Assembly: GCF_000730385.1 (NCBI RefSeq)
Contig: NZ_CP008849.1
Location: 3,906,001-3,970,000, forward strand
Length of the DNA stretch: 64,000 bases
Source: Alteromonas australica
GTDB taxonomy: Bacteria; Pseudomonadota; Gammaproteobacteria; Enterobacterales; Alteromonadaceae
Direction: 5' to 3'
The position numbers and the translations under genes are program-made. Every line of letters starts with the position of its first letter. Position 1 is the stretch's first letter. The notes beneath the pieces are model-generated. The model made no database searches, was not told the DNA's origin, and saw nothing but the letters and a program-made list of their open reading frames with translations. Below, piece by piece: positions 45,270 to 53,988 of the stretch.

Positions 45270-46844
45270 CTAGCGCTTGTCAGTGCTAAAACGGAGAATA
45301 AGCGAATGCACTTGTTCTACTGTTGTTTTAAGGTCGTTACTGGCTTTGAGTGACGCTTCAGAGGCTTGTTGGGTGTCTTGCGCACCGTCAGCCACTTCTA
45401 CAAGCTGCTGATTAATATGGTCGGCCACGGTACTTTGCTGTTCAACGGCTGACGACATTTCAACAGTGGCAGAGGCTATACCAGAAACTGCATTGTTAAT
45501 TTCTTTAAGCGCCCCTCGAGTCTCTTCAACAATTTCGGTGCCGTGTTCTGCTGAACTTAGCCCTTCCGTTGACACTTTTACAGCGCGTTCGGTACGCGCT
45601 TCTAATTCTTGAATAATGTTGTGTATTTTATCCGTGGACTCTCGTGTTTTTGAGGCTAATGTTCTCACTTCATCGGCCACCACAGCAAAGCCCCTTCCCT
45701 GTTCACCTGCTCTAGCGGCTTCTATTGCTGCGTTAAGGGCTAACAAATTGGTTTGATCGGCAATCGTGGAAATAATACTGGCAGCTTCGCCAATATCAGA
45801 GGTGGATTGGGCTAGTTCTGTTACTGTATGAGAAATAGATTCTACGGCTTGACGTAACTGCAAAATAGCCTGCATGGATTGCTCAGCTTTGTCATTACCG
45901 GTTTTAACATTGTCTGCTGCAGTTTGCGCACTTGCAGCATTGGCCTCCACACGTTGAGCCACATCTTGGATGGCTTGGCTCATTTGGGTAACGGCAGATG
46001 CAATTTGCTGTGTCGCCTGATTTTGTTGTACTACGGCGGCACTGGTTGTTTCTGCTTGGCAATGTGTGGTGGATGCGATTGTCTCTAGCCCAAATGAAGC
46101 ATCTTTAATTCGCGTTAGCGCCGTACGAGTTCTGGCTAGCTCACAGGCAAGTACTAGCTTAGCTTGAGCAATATAGTTCACATCCTGATAATAGGTTTGC
46201 GCCACAATATCGTTGCTGTAGCTAGCGGGACTTAACGCTAAAAGCCCCTTCCATTGCGCGCGGCTAACGCTACTTTGCCATGAGAGCATAACAAGGGAAG
46301 CCATCAGGGCTAACAAGCCTGCGAACGCGCCGTATGCAACCCCCGCCCCTATCGCAAGTAAGATACCAATGAGCCATATTGGATAGACGGAAGCGAGTAA
46401 AGAAGCGGCTTTACTCATCATACTGACCGGCGATTTATTCTCCTGTAAGCGGTGGTAAATTCCTAGCGCTCTTTCTTTTTCGTGGTCTTGGGCTGCGATC
46501 CTGACAGATTCGTAGCCCACAATATTGCCATTTTCATACACAGGCGTCACAAACGCCGACACCCAGTAATGATCGCCATTTTTGCACCGGTTTTTAACCA
46601 GCCCCATCCAGCTTTTTCCCGCCTGAAGGGTCGCCCACATCTCTTTAAAAACGGATGCTGGCATATCAGGGTGTCGAATAAGGTTATGATGTTGACCCAC
46701 AAGCTCTTCGCGGGAATAGCCACTCACTTCCACAAACTCATCGTTGCAGTGCTGAATAACACCTTGGCGGTCGGTAGCGGATATAAGACGGTAGTGGGGA
46801 GGGAATACGTTCTCGCGTTGAGTGACGGGCTGATTACTTCTCAT
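45270..46844 (-). CDS. PAS-domain methyl-accepting chemotaxis protein (Aer-like)
   Basis: This 524-residue receptor has an N-terminal PAS domain (about 16-120; [23 protein letters not shown] and [13 protein letters not shown] are Aer-type), a paired hydrophobic segment at about 155-190 that forms a membrane hairpin, a HAMP-like linker and the MCP signalling domain with [35 protein letters not shown]. It probably senses redox state through FAD and signals to CheA encoded elsewhere. No methylation or cheA gene is nearby. Confidence 0.9.
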   Translation of the reverse strand: MRSNQPVTQRENVFPPHYRLISATDRQGVIQHCNDEFVEVSGYSREELVGQHHNLIRHPDMPASVFKEMWATLQAGKSWMGLVKNRCKNGDHYWVSAFVTPVYENGNIVGYESVRIAAQDHEKERALGIYHRLQENKSPVSMMSKAASLLASVYPIWLIGILLAIGAGVAYGAFAGLLALMASLVMLSWQSSVSRAQWKGLLALSPASYSNDIVAQTYYQDVNYIAQAKLVLACELARTRTALTRIKDASFGLETIASTTHCQAETTSAAVVQQNQATQQIASAVTQMSQAIQDVAQRVEANAASAQTAADNVKTGNDKAEQSMQAILQLRQAVESISHTVTELAQSTSDIGEAASIISTIADQTNLLALNAAIEAARAGEQGRGFAVVADEVRTLASKTRESTDKIHNIIQELEARTERAVKVSTEGLSSAEHGTEIVEETRGALKEINNAVSGIASATVEMSSAVEQQSTVADHINQQLVEVADGAQDTQQASEASLKASNDLKTTVEQVHSLILRFSTDKR

Positions 46845-46999
46845 AGTTTACGCTATCTCCATCAAGCGTTATCACAGCGTGATACAAATTGTTCGTTATT
46901 GTCAGGCATAACAATAAGCCTAGAACACAATTCACAAATTTGTATACTAAAGTAGCATCTTTAAAAAGTCACTCTCTATCAAATACGTACCGAGGTGAA

Positions 47000-48505
47000 T
47001 TAGGCACGTTTAAGCGAAACCGATACGGTTGTCCCTTGATTTTCTTGGCTCACCACTTCAATTTCGCCTTCGTGCTCTTCAATAATGGTTAACGAAATAG
47101 ACATCCCTAATCCCGTGCCATCCCCCGGCGGTTTCGTGGTAAAGAATGGGGTAAACATTTTACTTATCACATCTTTTGACATGCCGTGCCCCTGATCTTC
47201 AACGCTGAGTATGGCCAACGTATCTGTCTCGTCTAAGCGAATAAAAATGCTTTTCCCTTCAGGTGTAGCGTAAATAGCATTGGTAAGTAAATTCACCAAT
47301 ACCTGTTGAATTTGCCCAGCATTTCCTAGTACTTGCACATCATGAGAAGGCGCAATAAAGTTAACGCTGTTTTTGTACTTATGTAAGTTGGCTGTCAGTT
47401 TTACCGCGGAATTCACAGCTTCCACTAGGCTTACGGCACTACGCTTGCCTGCGCTCGGGTATGAAAAACTACGAAGCGCTTTAACTATTTCGACAATACG
47501 TTCAATGCCTTCGGATGACTCTTCGAACATTTCGGCAATAGCTTCAGCACTTTCGTTTAGAGAGTATCTATCTTCAAACTCACGAAAACGCGCTAGGATG
47601 TCACCCCCTGCTTGCTCACACAAACCTTGAATATCGCCAAGGGCACTTTGATAATCTTTAAAGATATCTTTCGCCACTGAAGTATTACTTCTCACATACC
47701 CTATGGGGTTATTAATTTCATGAGCAATACCCGCTGCTAGTTGTCCGAGCATGGCCATTTTATCGGCAGAAACCAGCTTCTCTTGTAAATGTGCTTGGTT
47801 TTCTTGCATGGATGAAAGCGCGGCTTTTTGATGCCTAACCTCGTGCTTGGTGCTTTGATAACCCAAGCCAAATTGCAGGTAATGTTTCGTGGTGTCTAAG
47901 ATATGCAGCATTTCTTCATCTAAATGGTCGTCTTTAGTCACCAATGCTAACCAAGCGTTTTCATCCTTGCCTAGCTTTTGCATAAAGTGGAGTAACCTCA
48001 CCTCTTGCTCAATCCTTGGGTTATCGATTGCACTAACACACCAGTGAGAATAGTCGTCACAGTAAGAAAGAGGCAGCGCTTCCAAGATAGTACTCACCAT
48101 ATCAGGGGCATCTATCCACCCTTCGTCGTGGGTCCACACCTTATTGTCCGCTATTTCAGGTTCTTTTCCTGGCGAGGTGATGAGCACTATACCGCAATAG
48201 GCATCGGTGAATTCCACCGCCGACTTGAGGGCGGAAAAAATGAAGCCCGATCCGCTGTCGGATTGCGTTAGTTGAGAAGCAGAGCGATTTAAATAGAGAA
48301 GTTCTCGTTCACGCTTTTTACTATCGTGAAGCGCTTTACGTAAAGCTTGGTTAGCAAGATAGGCGTCGTTGGAGTAGCTTTCTAAAAACCACTCCGCATT
48401 TTTTCGGGCGTGTTTTTGACGCTTTAATTGGCGTTCAAGTGAGCTCACCTTAGCCTTAAGTTCGGCGACTTCTTTGGCTTCACCTTGTTGTGATGAATGC
48501 TCCAA
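47000..48505 (-). CDS. Soluble sensor histidine kinase
   Basis: This 501-residue protein begins with a coiled coil (about 10-75), continues with an unrecognised region (about 80-215) that may be a GAF-like sensor, and ends with HisKA (His262 in GIAHEINNP) and HATPase motifs (GHGMS, FTTKPPGDGTGLGMSIS). Cysteines at about 150 and 156 lie in the sensor region. No membrane helix and no receiver domain are present. It lies between two chemoreceptor genes on the same strand, so it may belong to the same sensory module. The signal is unknown. Confidence 0.85.
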   Translation of the reverse strand: MEHSSQQGEAKEVAELKAKVSSLERQLKRQKHARKNAEWFLESYSNDAYLANQALRKALHDSKKRERELLYLNRSASQLTQSDSGSGFIFSALKSAVEFTDAYCGIVLITSPGKEPEIADNKVWTHDEGWIDAPDMVSTILEALPLSYCDDYSHWCVSAIDNPRIEQEVRLLHFMQKLGKDENAWLALVTKDDHLDEEMLHILDTTKHYLQFGLGYQSTKHEVRHQKAALSSMQENQAHLQEKLVSADKMAMLGQLAAGIAHEINNPIGYVRSNTSVAKDIFKDYQSALGDIQGLCEQAGGDILARFREFEDRYSLNESAEAIAEMFEESSEGIERIVEIVKALRSFSYPSAGKRSAVSLVEAVNSAVKLTANLHKYKNSVNFIAPSHDVQVLGNAGQIQQVLVNLLTNAIYATPEGKSIFIRLDETDTLAILSVEDQGHGMSKDVISKMFTPFFTTKPPGDGTGLGMSISLTIIEEHEGEIEVVSQENQGTTVSVSLKRA

Positions 48506-48564
48506 AATCTCTTTCTCCTGACTTAAGGCTAGTGCTTTCCCTTATGGGTAAGTATAGCCCAAGA

Positions 48565-49647
48565 TTACTGAGTGAGTTTATCCAATACCATCATGACGCG
48601 TTCACTTGCTTTTTCCATTTCCAGCACTTTGCTTTCTACAGTATGAGGGTCATTTTTCATATTGGCTTGCAGTGCCGCCACGCCATGTTGGTGAACCGCA
48701 GCGTGAGGGGCTTCAAGCTCTCTAAACGCTGAAAGTTGGGCCAATTGAGCATTCCGATTGTCGCTATACCATTGACCTAAACGACATTGTGTATGGTCAG
48801 CAAAATCACTGGCTTGTTTGCTACTATAGCCACACAGTACCGCATAAACCTCAGATTTCCACACTACGTGATCTAATTTAACGGTTTGAATAAATGCACT
48901 GAGTGCGCCTGTGCTTATGGTGCTTCGCATGCTATCGCAATGGTTGACCATCACTTCGTAGCTGTTGTTTAGCGTATTGATGCCAACTTCAAGGGCTTCA
49001 TTGTTGCCTCGTAGCTCATTAACCCCAGACACCGCTTTCGCTGTGGATTGAATGATACCGTTAACCAACTCAGACACCTCCGTCGCTGATTTGTTGGTTT
49101 CGGTGGCCAACGCCCTAACTTCATCTGCGACTACACTAAAGCCTCTACCCGCATCACCTGCACGGGCAGCTTCTATCGCCGCATTCAGTGCTAGCAGGTT
49201 AGTTTGATCAGAGATACTGGTAATCGTAGAAACAAACTTGTTGATGTTATCAGCTGTGGTGGATAACCCTGAAATGCGCTCGCTCATGCTGCTCATTTGA
49301 GAGCTCAGGCCCCCCATGTCTTTGATGATTTTTTCCAATACACCGGAAGAGTCACTAAATAACTGGCCAATATCTGCGGTGGCTGTATTTTCTGCATCTA
49401 TGTGTTCAAATGCAGCGAATACCGTTTCTCTGATCCCCCCCACTTGCTGCAATGAATCAAGCAAGCCCTTGGTGATCCCAGGCGCGTATTGGGTTGACTG
49501 TGACTGCTGCAGCTCGTTATTTTGTTGATGTAGCGACTGATTTTCAGTCTCTAGCGCGCTTATTCTGTCAAGCGCTTGGTGGTATTGTTGTTGGAGTTGC
49601 GATACTTCAGCCGCTTTTTCTTCATAACGATGGCGAGAGACAAACAT
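48565..49647 (-). CDS. Soluble chemoreceptor with CZB zinc-binding domain
   Basis: This 360-residue methyl-accepting protein lacks membrane helices. A coiled coil (about 5-60) is followed by the MCP signalling region ([39 protein letters not shown], about 140-180) and a C-terminal chemoreceptor zinc-binding (CZB) domain (about 255-330) with its ligands in [14 protein letters not shown] and [12 protein letters not shown] domains bind zinc and sense hypochlorous acid in some bacteria. It precedes a histidine kinase gene by about 60 bases. A zinc link to the window's zur gene is possible but unproven. Confidence 0.88.
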   Translation of the reverse strand: MFVSRHRYEEKAAEVSQLQQQYHQALDRISALETENQSLHQQNNELQQSQSTQYAPGITKGLLDSLQQVGGIRETVFAAFEHIDAENTATADIGQLFSDSSGVLEKIIKDMGGLSSQMSSMSERISGLSTTADNINKFVSTITSISDQTNLLALNAAIEAARAGDAGRGFSVVADEVRALATETNKSATEVSELVNGIIQSTAKAVSGVNELRGNNEALEVGINTLNNSYEVMVNHCDSMRSTISTGALSAFIQTVKLDHVVWKSEVYAVLCGYSSKQASDFADHTQCRLGQWYSDNRNAQLAQLSAFRELEAPHAAVHQHGVAALQANMKNDPHTVESKVLEMEKASERVMMVLDKLTQ

Positions 49648-49724
49648 AGGTGTACCAAATTAGATAAATTATTTTCAGGGTAACAGATGTGTCGGCACTT
49701 CCACCATTAGTCTGAAGTCGAATC

Positions 49725-50726
49725 TCATATTAATTTTGCGGTTGTACCTCTCACAATGACTTGAGGCGCCAGAATGTGCTCAATAGACATTTTCCCATCT
49801 CCGTAGGCATGATTTAAAATCCATTGCGCCGCCATCGCACCTATTTCCCTTATGGGGTAGTCAATGGTGGTGAGTTTAGGCGTTAGGTAACTGGCAAAAT
49901 CCACGTTATCGAAGCCAATAACCGATACGTCTTCTGGTACCCGTTTGCCATGTTTTCGCAATGCATTTATGGCTCCTGAGGCCATTTCATCGTTCGCGCA
50001 CGCAATGGCAGTAAAATGCACCTTGCGAGCCATTAATTCGTCTACGCACTCTTCACCAGAAAAAGCTTGGAAGCTACCTTCTGCCATCATGCTGTCTTGA
50101 AAACTAAGCCCATTTTCCTGTAACGCTTTTTTATGCCCGGTTAAGCGGTTAATACCATCAGCTTTAAATAACGCACCAGCGGCATAGGCAATGTCTTTGT
50201 GGCCTAGTTGAATAAGGTGATGTGTTGCTAAGTATCCACCCAGTACATTGTCTAAACTGATGCACTTTTCACCAATGTCCTCGATGTACCTATTAACTAT
50301 AATCATGGGCACATCTTGGCTGGCTAAATCAACCAAATAGGCATCACTCACCGCTTCCACATGCAGTATAAGTGCATCGCAACGGCGACTTAGCAGCGCT
50401 TCAATTTCTTTCTTTTCAAGGTCTTCATCACTGTGACCTGTAACCACAAACATGTGTTTGTTGGCTTGTCTAAGTACCTTTTCCGACCCCGCCATCATAG
50501 TACCGAAAAACGAACCATGTAATTCTGGCACCACATAACCTACGGTATGTGTTTTGTTTGAGGCGAGTGAAGCTGCAATAACATTATGACGATAGCCTAG
50601 CTTTTCCATGGCATCGACAACTTGTTTGCGTGTTTTTTCCTTTACTGTATCTGTGTTGTTTATCACACGTGACACGGTTGCTGAAGACACTCCCGCTAAT
50701 TCACTGACTTGCTTAATTGTTACCAT
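49725..50726 (-). CDS. LacI-family transcriptional regulator of the glucan locus
   Basis: This 333-residue regulator has the LacI helix-turn-helix (VTIKQVSELAGVSSATVSRVINNTD, residues 2-26), a hinge and a periplasmic-binding-protein-like sugar domain (about 60-330; GVSSATVSR is the recognition helix). It ends a three-gene operon with the GPH symporter and GH1 enzyme and probably represses the whole locus through the three TGTAAGCGCTT-type operators in the 53.5-54.0 kb intergenic region. The inducer is likely a beta-glucoside or glucose; this is inference. Confidence 0.9.
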   Translation of the reverse strand: MVTIKQVSELAGVSSATVSRVINNTDTVKEKTRKQVVDAMEKLGYRHNVIAASLASNKTHTVGYVVPELHGSFFGTMMAGSEKVLRQANKHMFVVTGHSDEDLEKKEIEALLSRRCDALILHVEAVSDAYLVDLASQDVPMIIVNRYIEDIGEKCISLDNVLGGYLATHHLIQLGHKDIAYAAGALFKADGINRLTGHKKALQENGLSFQDSMMAEGSFQAFSGEECVDELMARKVHFTAIACANDEMASGAINALRKHGKRVPEDVSVIGFDNVDFASYLTPKLTTIDYPIREIGAMAAQWILNHAYGDGKMSIEHILAPQVIVRGTTAKLI

Positions 50727-50787
50727 AGTGCTCTAAAAATACATCGATTCCCGTGTACTTATCCCTGCTGTATTAGAGAAATGCCTG

Positions 50788-52137
50788 TTAGGCGTTATTT
50801 GTTTTTGTCGTTAAACCCAGCGCGTTTTGTATGGACACCACGGTTTGGTCATCTAATGTATACCAGCGCATAATTATCGCAACACCTATTGAAGCAACTG
50901 CAGGCCCAATGCAAAACAAGGCAACAATACCTTGCGCGACATCTGGGTTGAACACGCCCGCTTGATAATTGAAAAACGCGAGTAGCCAACCAGCCAGCGC
51001 TCCTCCTAATGCCAAACCAACTTTGATAAAAAATACCACGGTAGAATAGGTTAAGCCGGTCATTCTTAGGCCAGTTTTAAACTCGCCATAATCCACTACA
51101 TCCGCAATTTTCGACCATAACAAAGGGGTCGCCATCTGCAAAAACAGCCCCCATAAAAAGTGCAAAGAAATAGCGGCGTACCACGCATCATAAGGAATGA
51201 AGAAGTTAACAACGCAAAGACAGGCACTGATTATTTGTAAGCCAATATACACTTTGATTTTACAAAACCGTTTGGCTACAGGGTTGGCCAGCGCACATCC
51301 AATAATACTGCCGATCATGCCGGCGGTCACAAACAAGGTGGCAGACTCTGGACGCTGTAATACATATTTCACGTAATATAGTGCAAGTGTATTACGCATT
51401 ACCATGCCTGTCAGAAGTACTATTGCAACCAAACAAAGCACCCGACACTGGTCATTTTTAAATAACGCCGCAAGTTGAGACTTGTAGGCTACTGGCGCAT
51501 TATTAGAGGGAGGCACTCGCTCTTTTGTGCCTAAAAAACAAAGTAAAAATAGCATGGCACCAACAGCACTCATAACCATCATTGCTCGCTGATATCCCAG
51601 CGCTTCGTTTCCCTCTCCAAGCCATTCAACTAACGGTAACATAAACGAAGTCACCAGTAGCCCACCAGCCATGGCGAAAACAAATCGATATGACTGTATG
51701 GATACTCGTTCAGAAGATTCTGCACTCATCACACCGCCTAATGCAGAATAGGGAATATTAATGGCGGTATACATCAACATTAACAATGCATAAGTGGCAA
51801 AAGCATAAATAAGCTTGCCGTTTTCGGGGAGCCATTGAGGAGAGGTGAAGGCCAGTACACTGCATAACGCAAAAGGTAGCGCTAACCACAACAAATAAGG
51901 GCGGTACGATCCCCAACGGGTGCGTGTTCTGTCCGCTAGCGAGCCCATAAGAGGGTCGGTAATCGCATCAAAAATCCGCACTAATAAAAACATGCTTCCA
52001 ACGGCAGCTGCCGATAAGCCCACCACGTCCGTGTAGTAAAATGTCAGAAACAACATCACGGTTTGAAAAATGAAGTTGCTTGCTGTATCGCCTAACCCGT
52101 AGGCAATTTTCTCCTTTGCACTCACCATAAGCTTCAC
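50788..52137 (-). CDS. GPH-family sugar/cation symporter
   Basis: This 449-residue membrane protein of the glycoside-pentoside-hexuronide family in the MFS has about 12 membrane segments. Conserved features are the start KIAYGLGDTASNF, DAITDPLMGSLADRTRTRWGSYRPYLL and LTGLTYSTVVFFIKVGLALGG. It likely imports di- or oligosaccharides from glucan breakdown with sodium or protons. It lies between the GH1 enzyme (24-base gap) and the LacI gene (61-base gap). Confidence 0.92.
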   Translation of the reverse strand: MKLMVSAKEKIAYGLGDTASNFIFQTVMLFLTFYYTDVVGLSAAAVGSMFLLVRIFDAITDPLMGSLADRTRTRWGSYRPYLLWLALPFALCSVLAFTSPQWLPENGKLIYAFATYALLMLMYTAINIPYSALGGVMSAESSERVSIQSYRFVFAMAGGLLVTSFMLPLVEWLGEGNEALGYQRAMMVMSAVGAMLFLLCFLGTKERVPPSNNAPVAYKSQLAALFKNDQCRVLCLVAIVLLTGMVMRNTLALYYVKYVLQRPESATLFVTAGMIGSIIGCALANPVAKRFCKIKVYIGLQIISACLCVVNFFIPYDAWYAAISLHFLWGLFLQMATPLLWSKIADVVDYGEFKTGLRMTGLTYSTVVFFIKVGLALGGALAGWLLAFFNYQAGVFNPDVAQGIVALFCIGPAVASIGVAIIMRWYTLDDQTVVSIQNALGLTTKTNNA

Positions 52138-52161
52138 CGTTATTTTATTGTTATAAGTGTA

Positions 52162-53508
52162 TTAAAGCATCTCTTTACGTTGCATGAGCAGATTTTGTAA
52201 TTTCTTTGCACTCGCTTTTAGCGTGCGCTTTTGGGTACTGTAATCCACATAGACTATGCCAAATCGCTTTTCATACCCTAAAGCCCATTCAAAGTTGTCT
52301 AGCAGGCTCCACACAAAATACCCCGTAATATTCACCCCAGCTTCCATCGCATTGGCCACCGCCTGTAAGTGCGTGGCCAAATATCGAATACGCTGCGTAT
52401 CGTTAACTTCACCTTCGTCGTTAAGAAAATCGTCACTTGCGAGGCCATTTTCTGTAATGAGCAACGGCGGTAAGGTGTAATCAGTATGCAGTTGTACAAG
52501 TAAATCCGTTAAACCTTGTGGATAAACCTCCCACCCCATTGCCGTGGTTTCACTGCCTTCAGGAGGGGGGAGCTGACACGGATCGCTAGTGCCATCATCT
52601 TTCACTTTAGCCCGCGTGTAATAATTCACCCCTAAATAGTCTAAAGGAGCCGCAATAATATCCATGTCGCCGTCTTTAATATCCGGACGATGTGCCAGCG
52701 GTATTTGCTCGATAAGTGAGGGATACTCACCATGAATAAGCGGCTTTATATACCAGTCGTTATGGTGATCGTGAGCCAGTTTCGTGGCACGTATATCCTC
52801 TTCGCTGGATGAATTAGAATAAAACGGGGTAAAATTCAGCACTATCCCCGCTTCTGCCTTAGGCGCATTTTTTCGGATAATAGGCATGGCTTTGCCATGG
52901 GCTAACAATAGGTGATGAATGGCTTTTTTGCCATATTCCTTACCCACCAAGCCTGGCGCGTGCACACCAATTTCATAACCTAAATAGGCGCTGCAAAAAG
53001 GTTCGTTTAATGTCGCGTAGGAAAAAACCCTGTCACCAAAGGCTTTTGTGACGACATCGACATAATTGGCAAATGCGTCGGCTGTCTTTCTATTCAGCCA
53101 CCCGCCGGTATCTTCTAAATACTGAGGCAAATCCCAGTGATACAAAGTGACGTAGGCCTTAATATTGTTGCGTGCAAGGGTATCTAGAATTTTGCCGTAA
53201 AAATCTAAGCCTTGCTGATTAACGCTACCATCTTGTCTTATTATCCGCGGCCAACTCACTGAAAAACGATAGGCATCAACATTTAAGGCGTTAATGATAG
53301 AGAGGTCTTCTTCTATGCGGTTAACGTGGTCACAGGCCACAAGGCCATGACTGGCATCTGCAATTTTACCGGGCTTGTTACAGAAAGTGTCCCAGATGCT
53401 TAACTCTCTGTTATCTGCATCACCTTCAATCTGAAACGACGACGTGGCCACGCCAATCGTAAAATCACGTTGCGCGAATGGAGAACCTGCTTCGGCCAAT
53501 ATATCCAT
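52162..53508 (-). CDS. GH1 beta-glucosidase
   Basis: This 448-residue family 1 glycoside hydrolase cuts beta-linked glucosides by a retaining mechanism. The acid/base Glu169 lies in TLNEP and the nucleophile Glu353 in ITENG; the N-terminal FxIGVATSSFQIEG signature is present. There is no signal peptide, so it works in the cytoplasm on imported sugars. It heads the GH1-symporter-LacI operon and is divergent from the GH16/TonB operon. The substrate is probably laminari-oligosaccharides or cellobiose-like sugars. Confidence 0.94.
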   Translation of the reverse strand: MDILAEAGSPFAQRDFTIGVATSSFQIEGDADNRELSIWDTFCNKPGKIADASHGLVACDHVNRIEEDLSIINALNVDAYRFSVSWPRIIRQDGSVNQQGLDFYGKILDTLARNNIKAYVTLYHWDLPQYLEDTGGWLNRKTADAFANYVDVVTKAFGDRVFSYATLNEPFCSAYLGYEIGVHAPGLVGKEYGKKAIHHLLLAHGKAMPIIRKNAPKAEAGIVLNFTPFYSNSSSEEDIRATKLAHDHHNDWYIKPLIHGEYPSLIEQIPLAHRPDIKDGDMDIIAAPLDYLGVNYYTRAKVKDDGTSDPCQLPPPEGSETTAMGWEVYPQGLTDLLVQLHTDYTLPPLLITENGLASDDFLNDEGEVNDTQRIRYLATHLQAVANAMEAGVNITGYFVWSLLDNFEWALGYEKRFGIVYVDYSTQKRTLKASAKKLQNLLMQRKEML

Positions 53509-53613
53509 GAGTTAACAGCCCTAATTTAAAAATAGCTACTACGACAAGGCGATTCATCTTGCCTAATAAGACGGCAAAGACGACCACTAAATTCATTTGA
53601 GCTTACCAAATCT

Positions 53614-53627
53614 TGTAAGCGCTTTCA
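53614..53627. promoter_or_regulatory. LacI-type operator copy 1 (GH1 side)
   Basis: TGTAAGCGCTTTCA is a near-perfect palindrome around a central CG, about 106 bases upstream of the GH1 start. Confidence 0.75.
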
Positions 53628-53869
53628 TTTCATTTATATTAGCGTTACTTTTACACAAAATACCAGCTTTACATTTAACAAATAATTGGCACTCCAGTTG
53701 TAAAAATGCAGTAAACCAAAATAAAATCAACATTTTCCCGTGTGCAAAAACACCCCAAAAGCCCTTAGAAATGGGCAACGCCTGTTGCAAACATCAAAAT
53801 CAAACACGCGTTTAAATGTTAAATTAATGAGAAGATGATTGATTTTTTCTCGTTGATATATTAATTTAA

Positions 53870-53883
53870 TGTAAGCGCTTTCA
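53870..53883. promoter_or_regulatory. LacI-type operator copy 2 (GH16 side)
   Basis: TGTAAGCGCTTTCA is identical in sequence to copy 1 and lies about 105 bases upstream of the GH16 start. Confidence 0.8.
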
Positions 53884-53908
53884 GAAGGCCTTTTTATTTT
53901 TCTGACTT

Positions 53909-53922
53909 TGTAAGCGCTTACA
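53909..53922. promoter_or_regulatory. LacI-type operator copy 3 (GH16 side), perfect palindrome
   Basis: TGTAAGCGCTTACA is a perfect 14-bp palindrome, 39 bases centre to centre from copy 2, a spacing that would allow cooperative binding. Confidence 0.85.
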
Positions 53923-53988
53923 GCACCCTTTTTACTGGCCATCGCGGCAATGATTACAACTAACTTCTATTGAACAGGGCTGAAAATA

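Larger units (their letters stand above)
53509..53988. promoter_or_regulatory. 480-bp divergent control region of the glucan locus
   Basis: It contains no credible gene. It holds three copies of a LacI-type operator (listed separately), one nearer GH1 and two 39 bases apart centre to centre nearer GH16. I could not assign -35/-10 elements with confidence. Confidence 0.7.
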
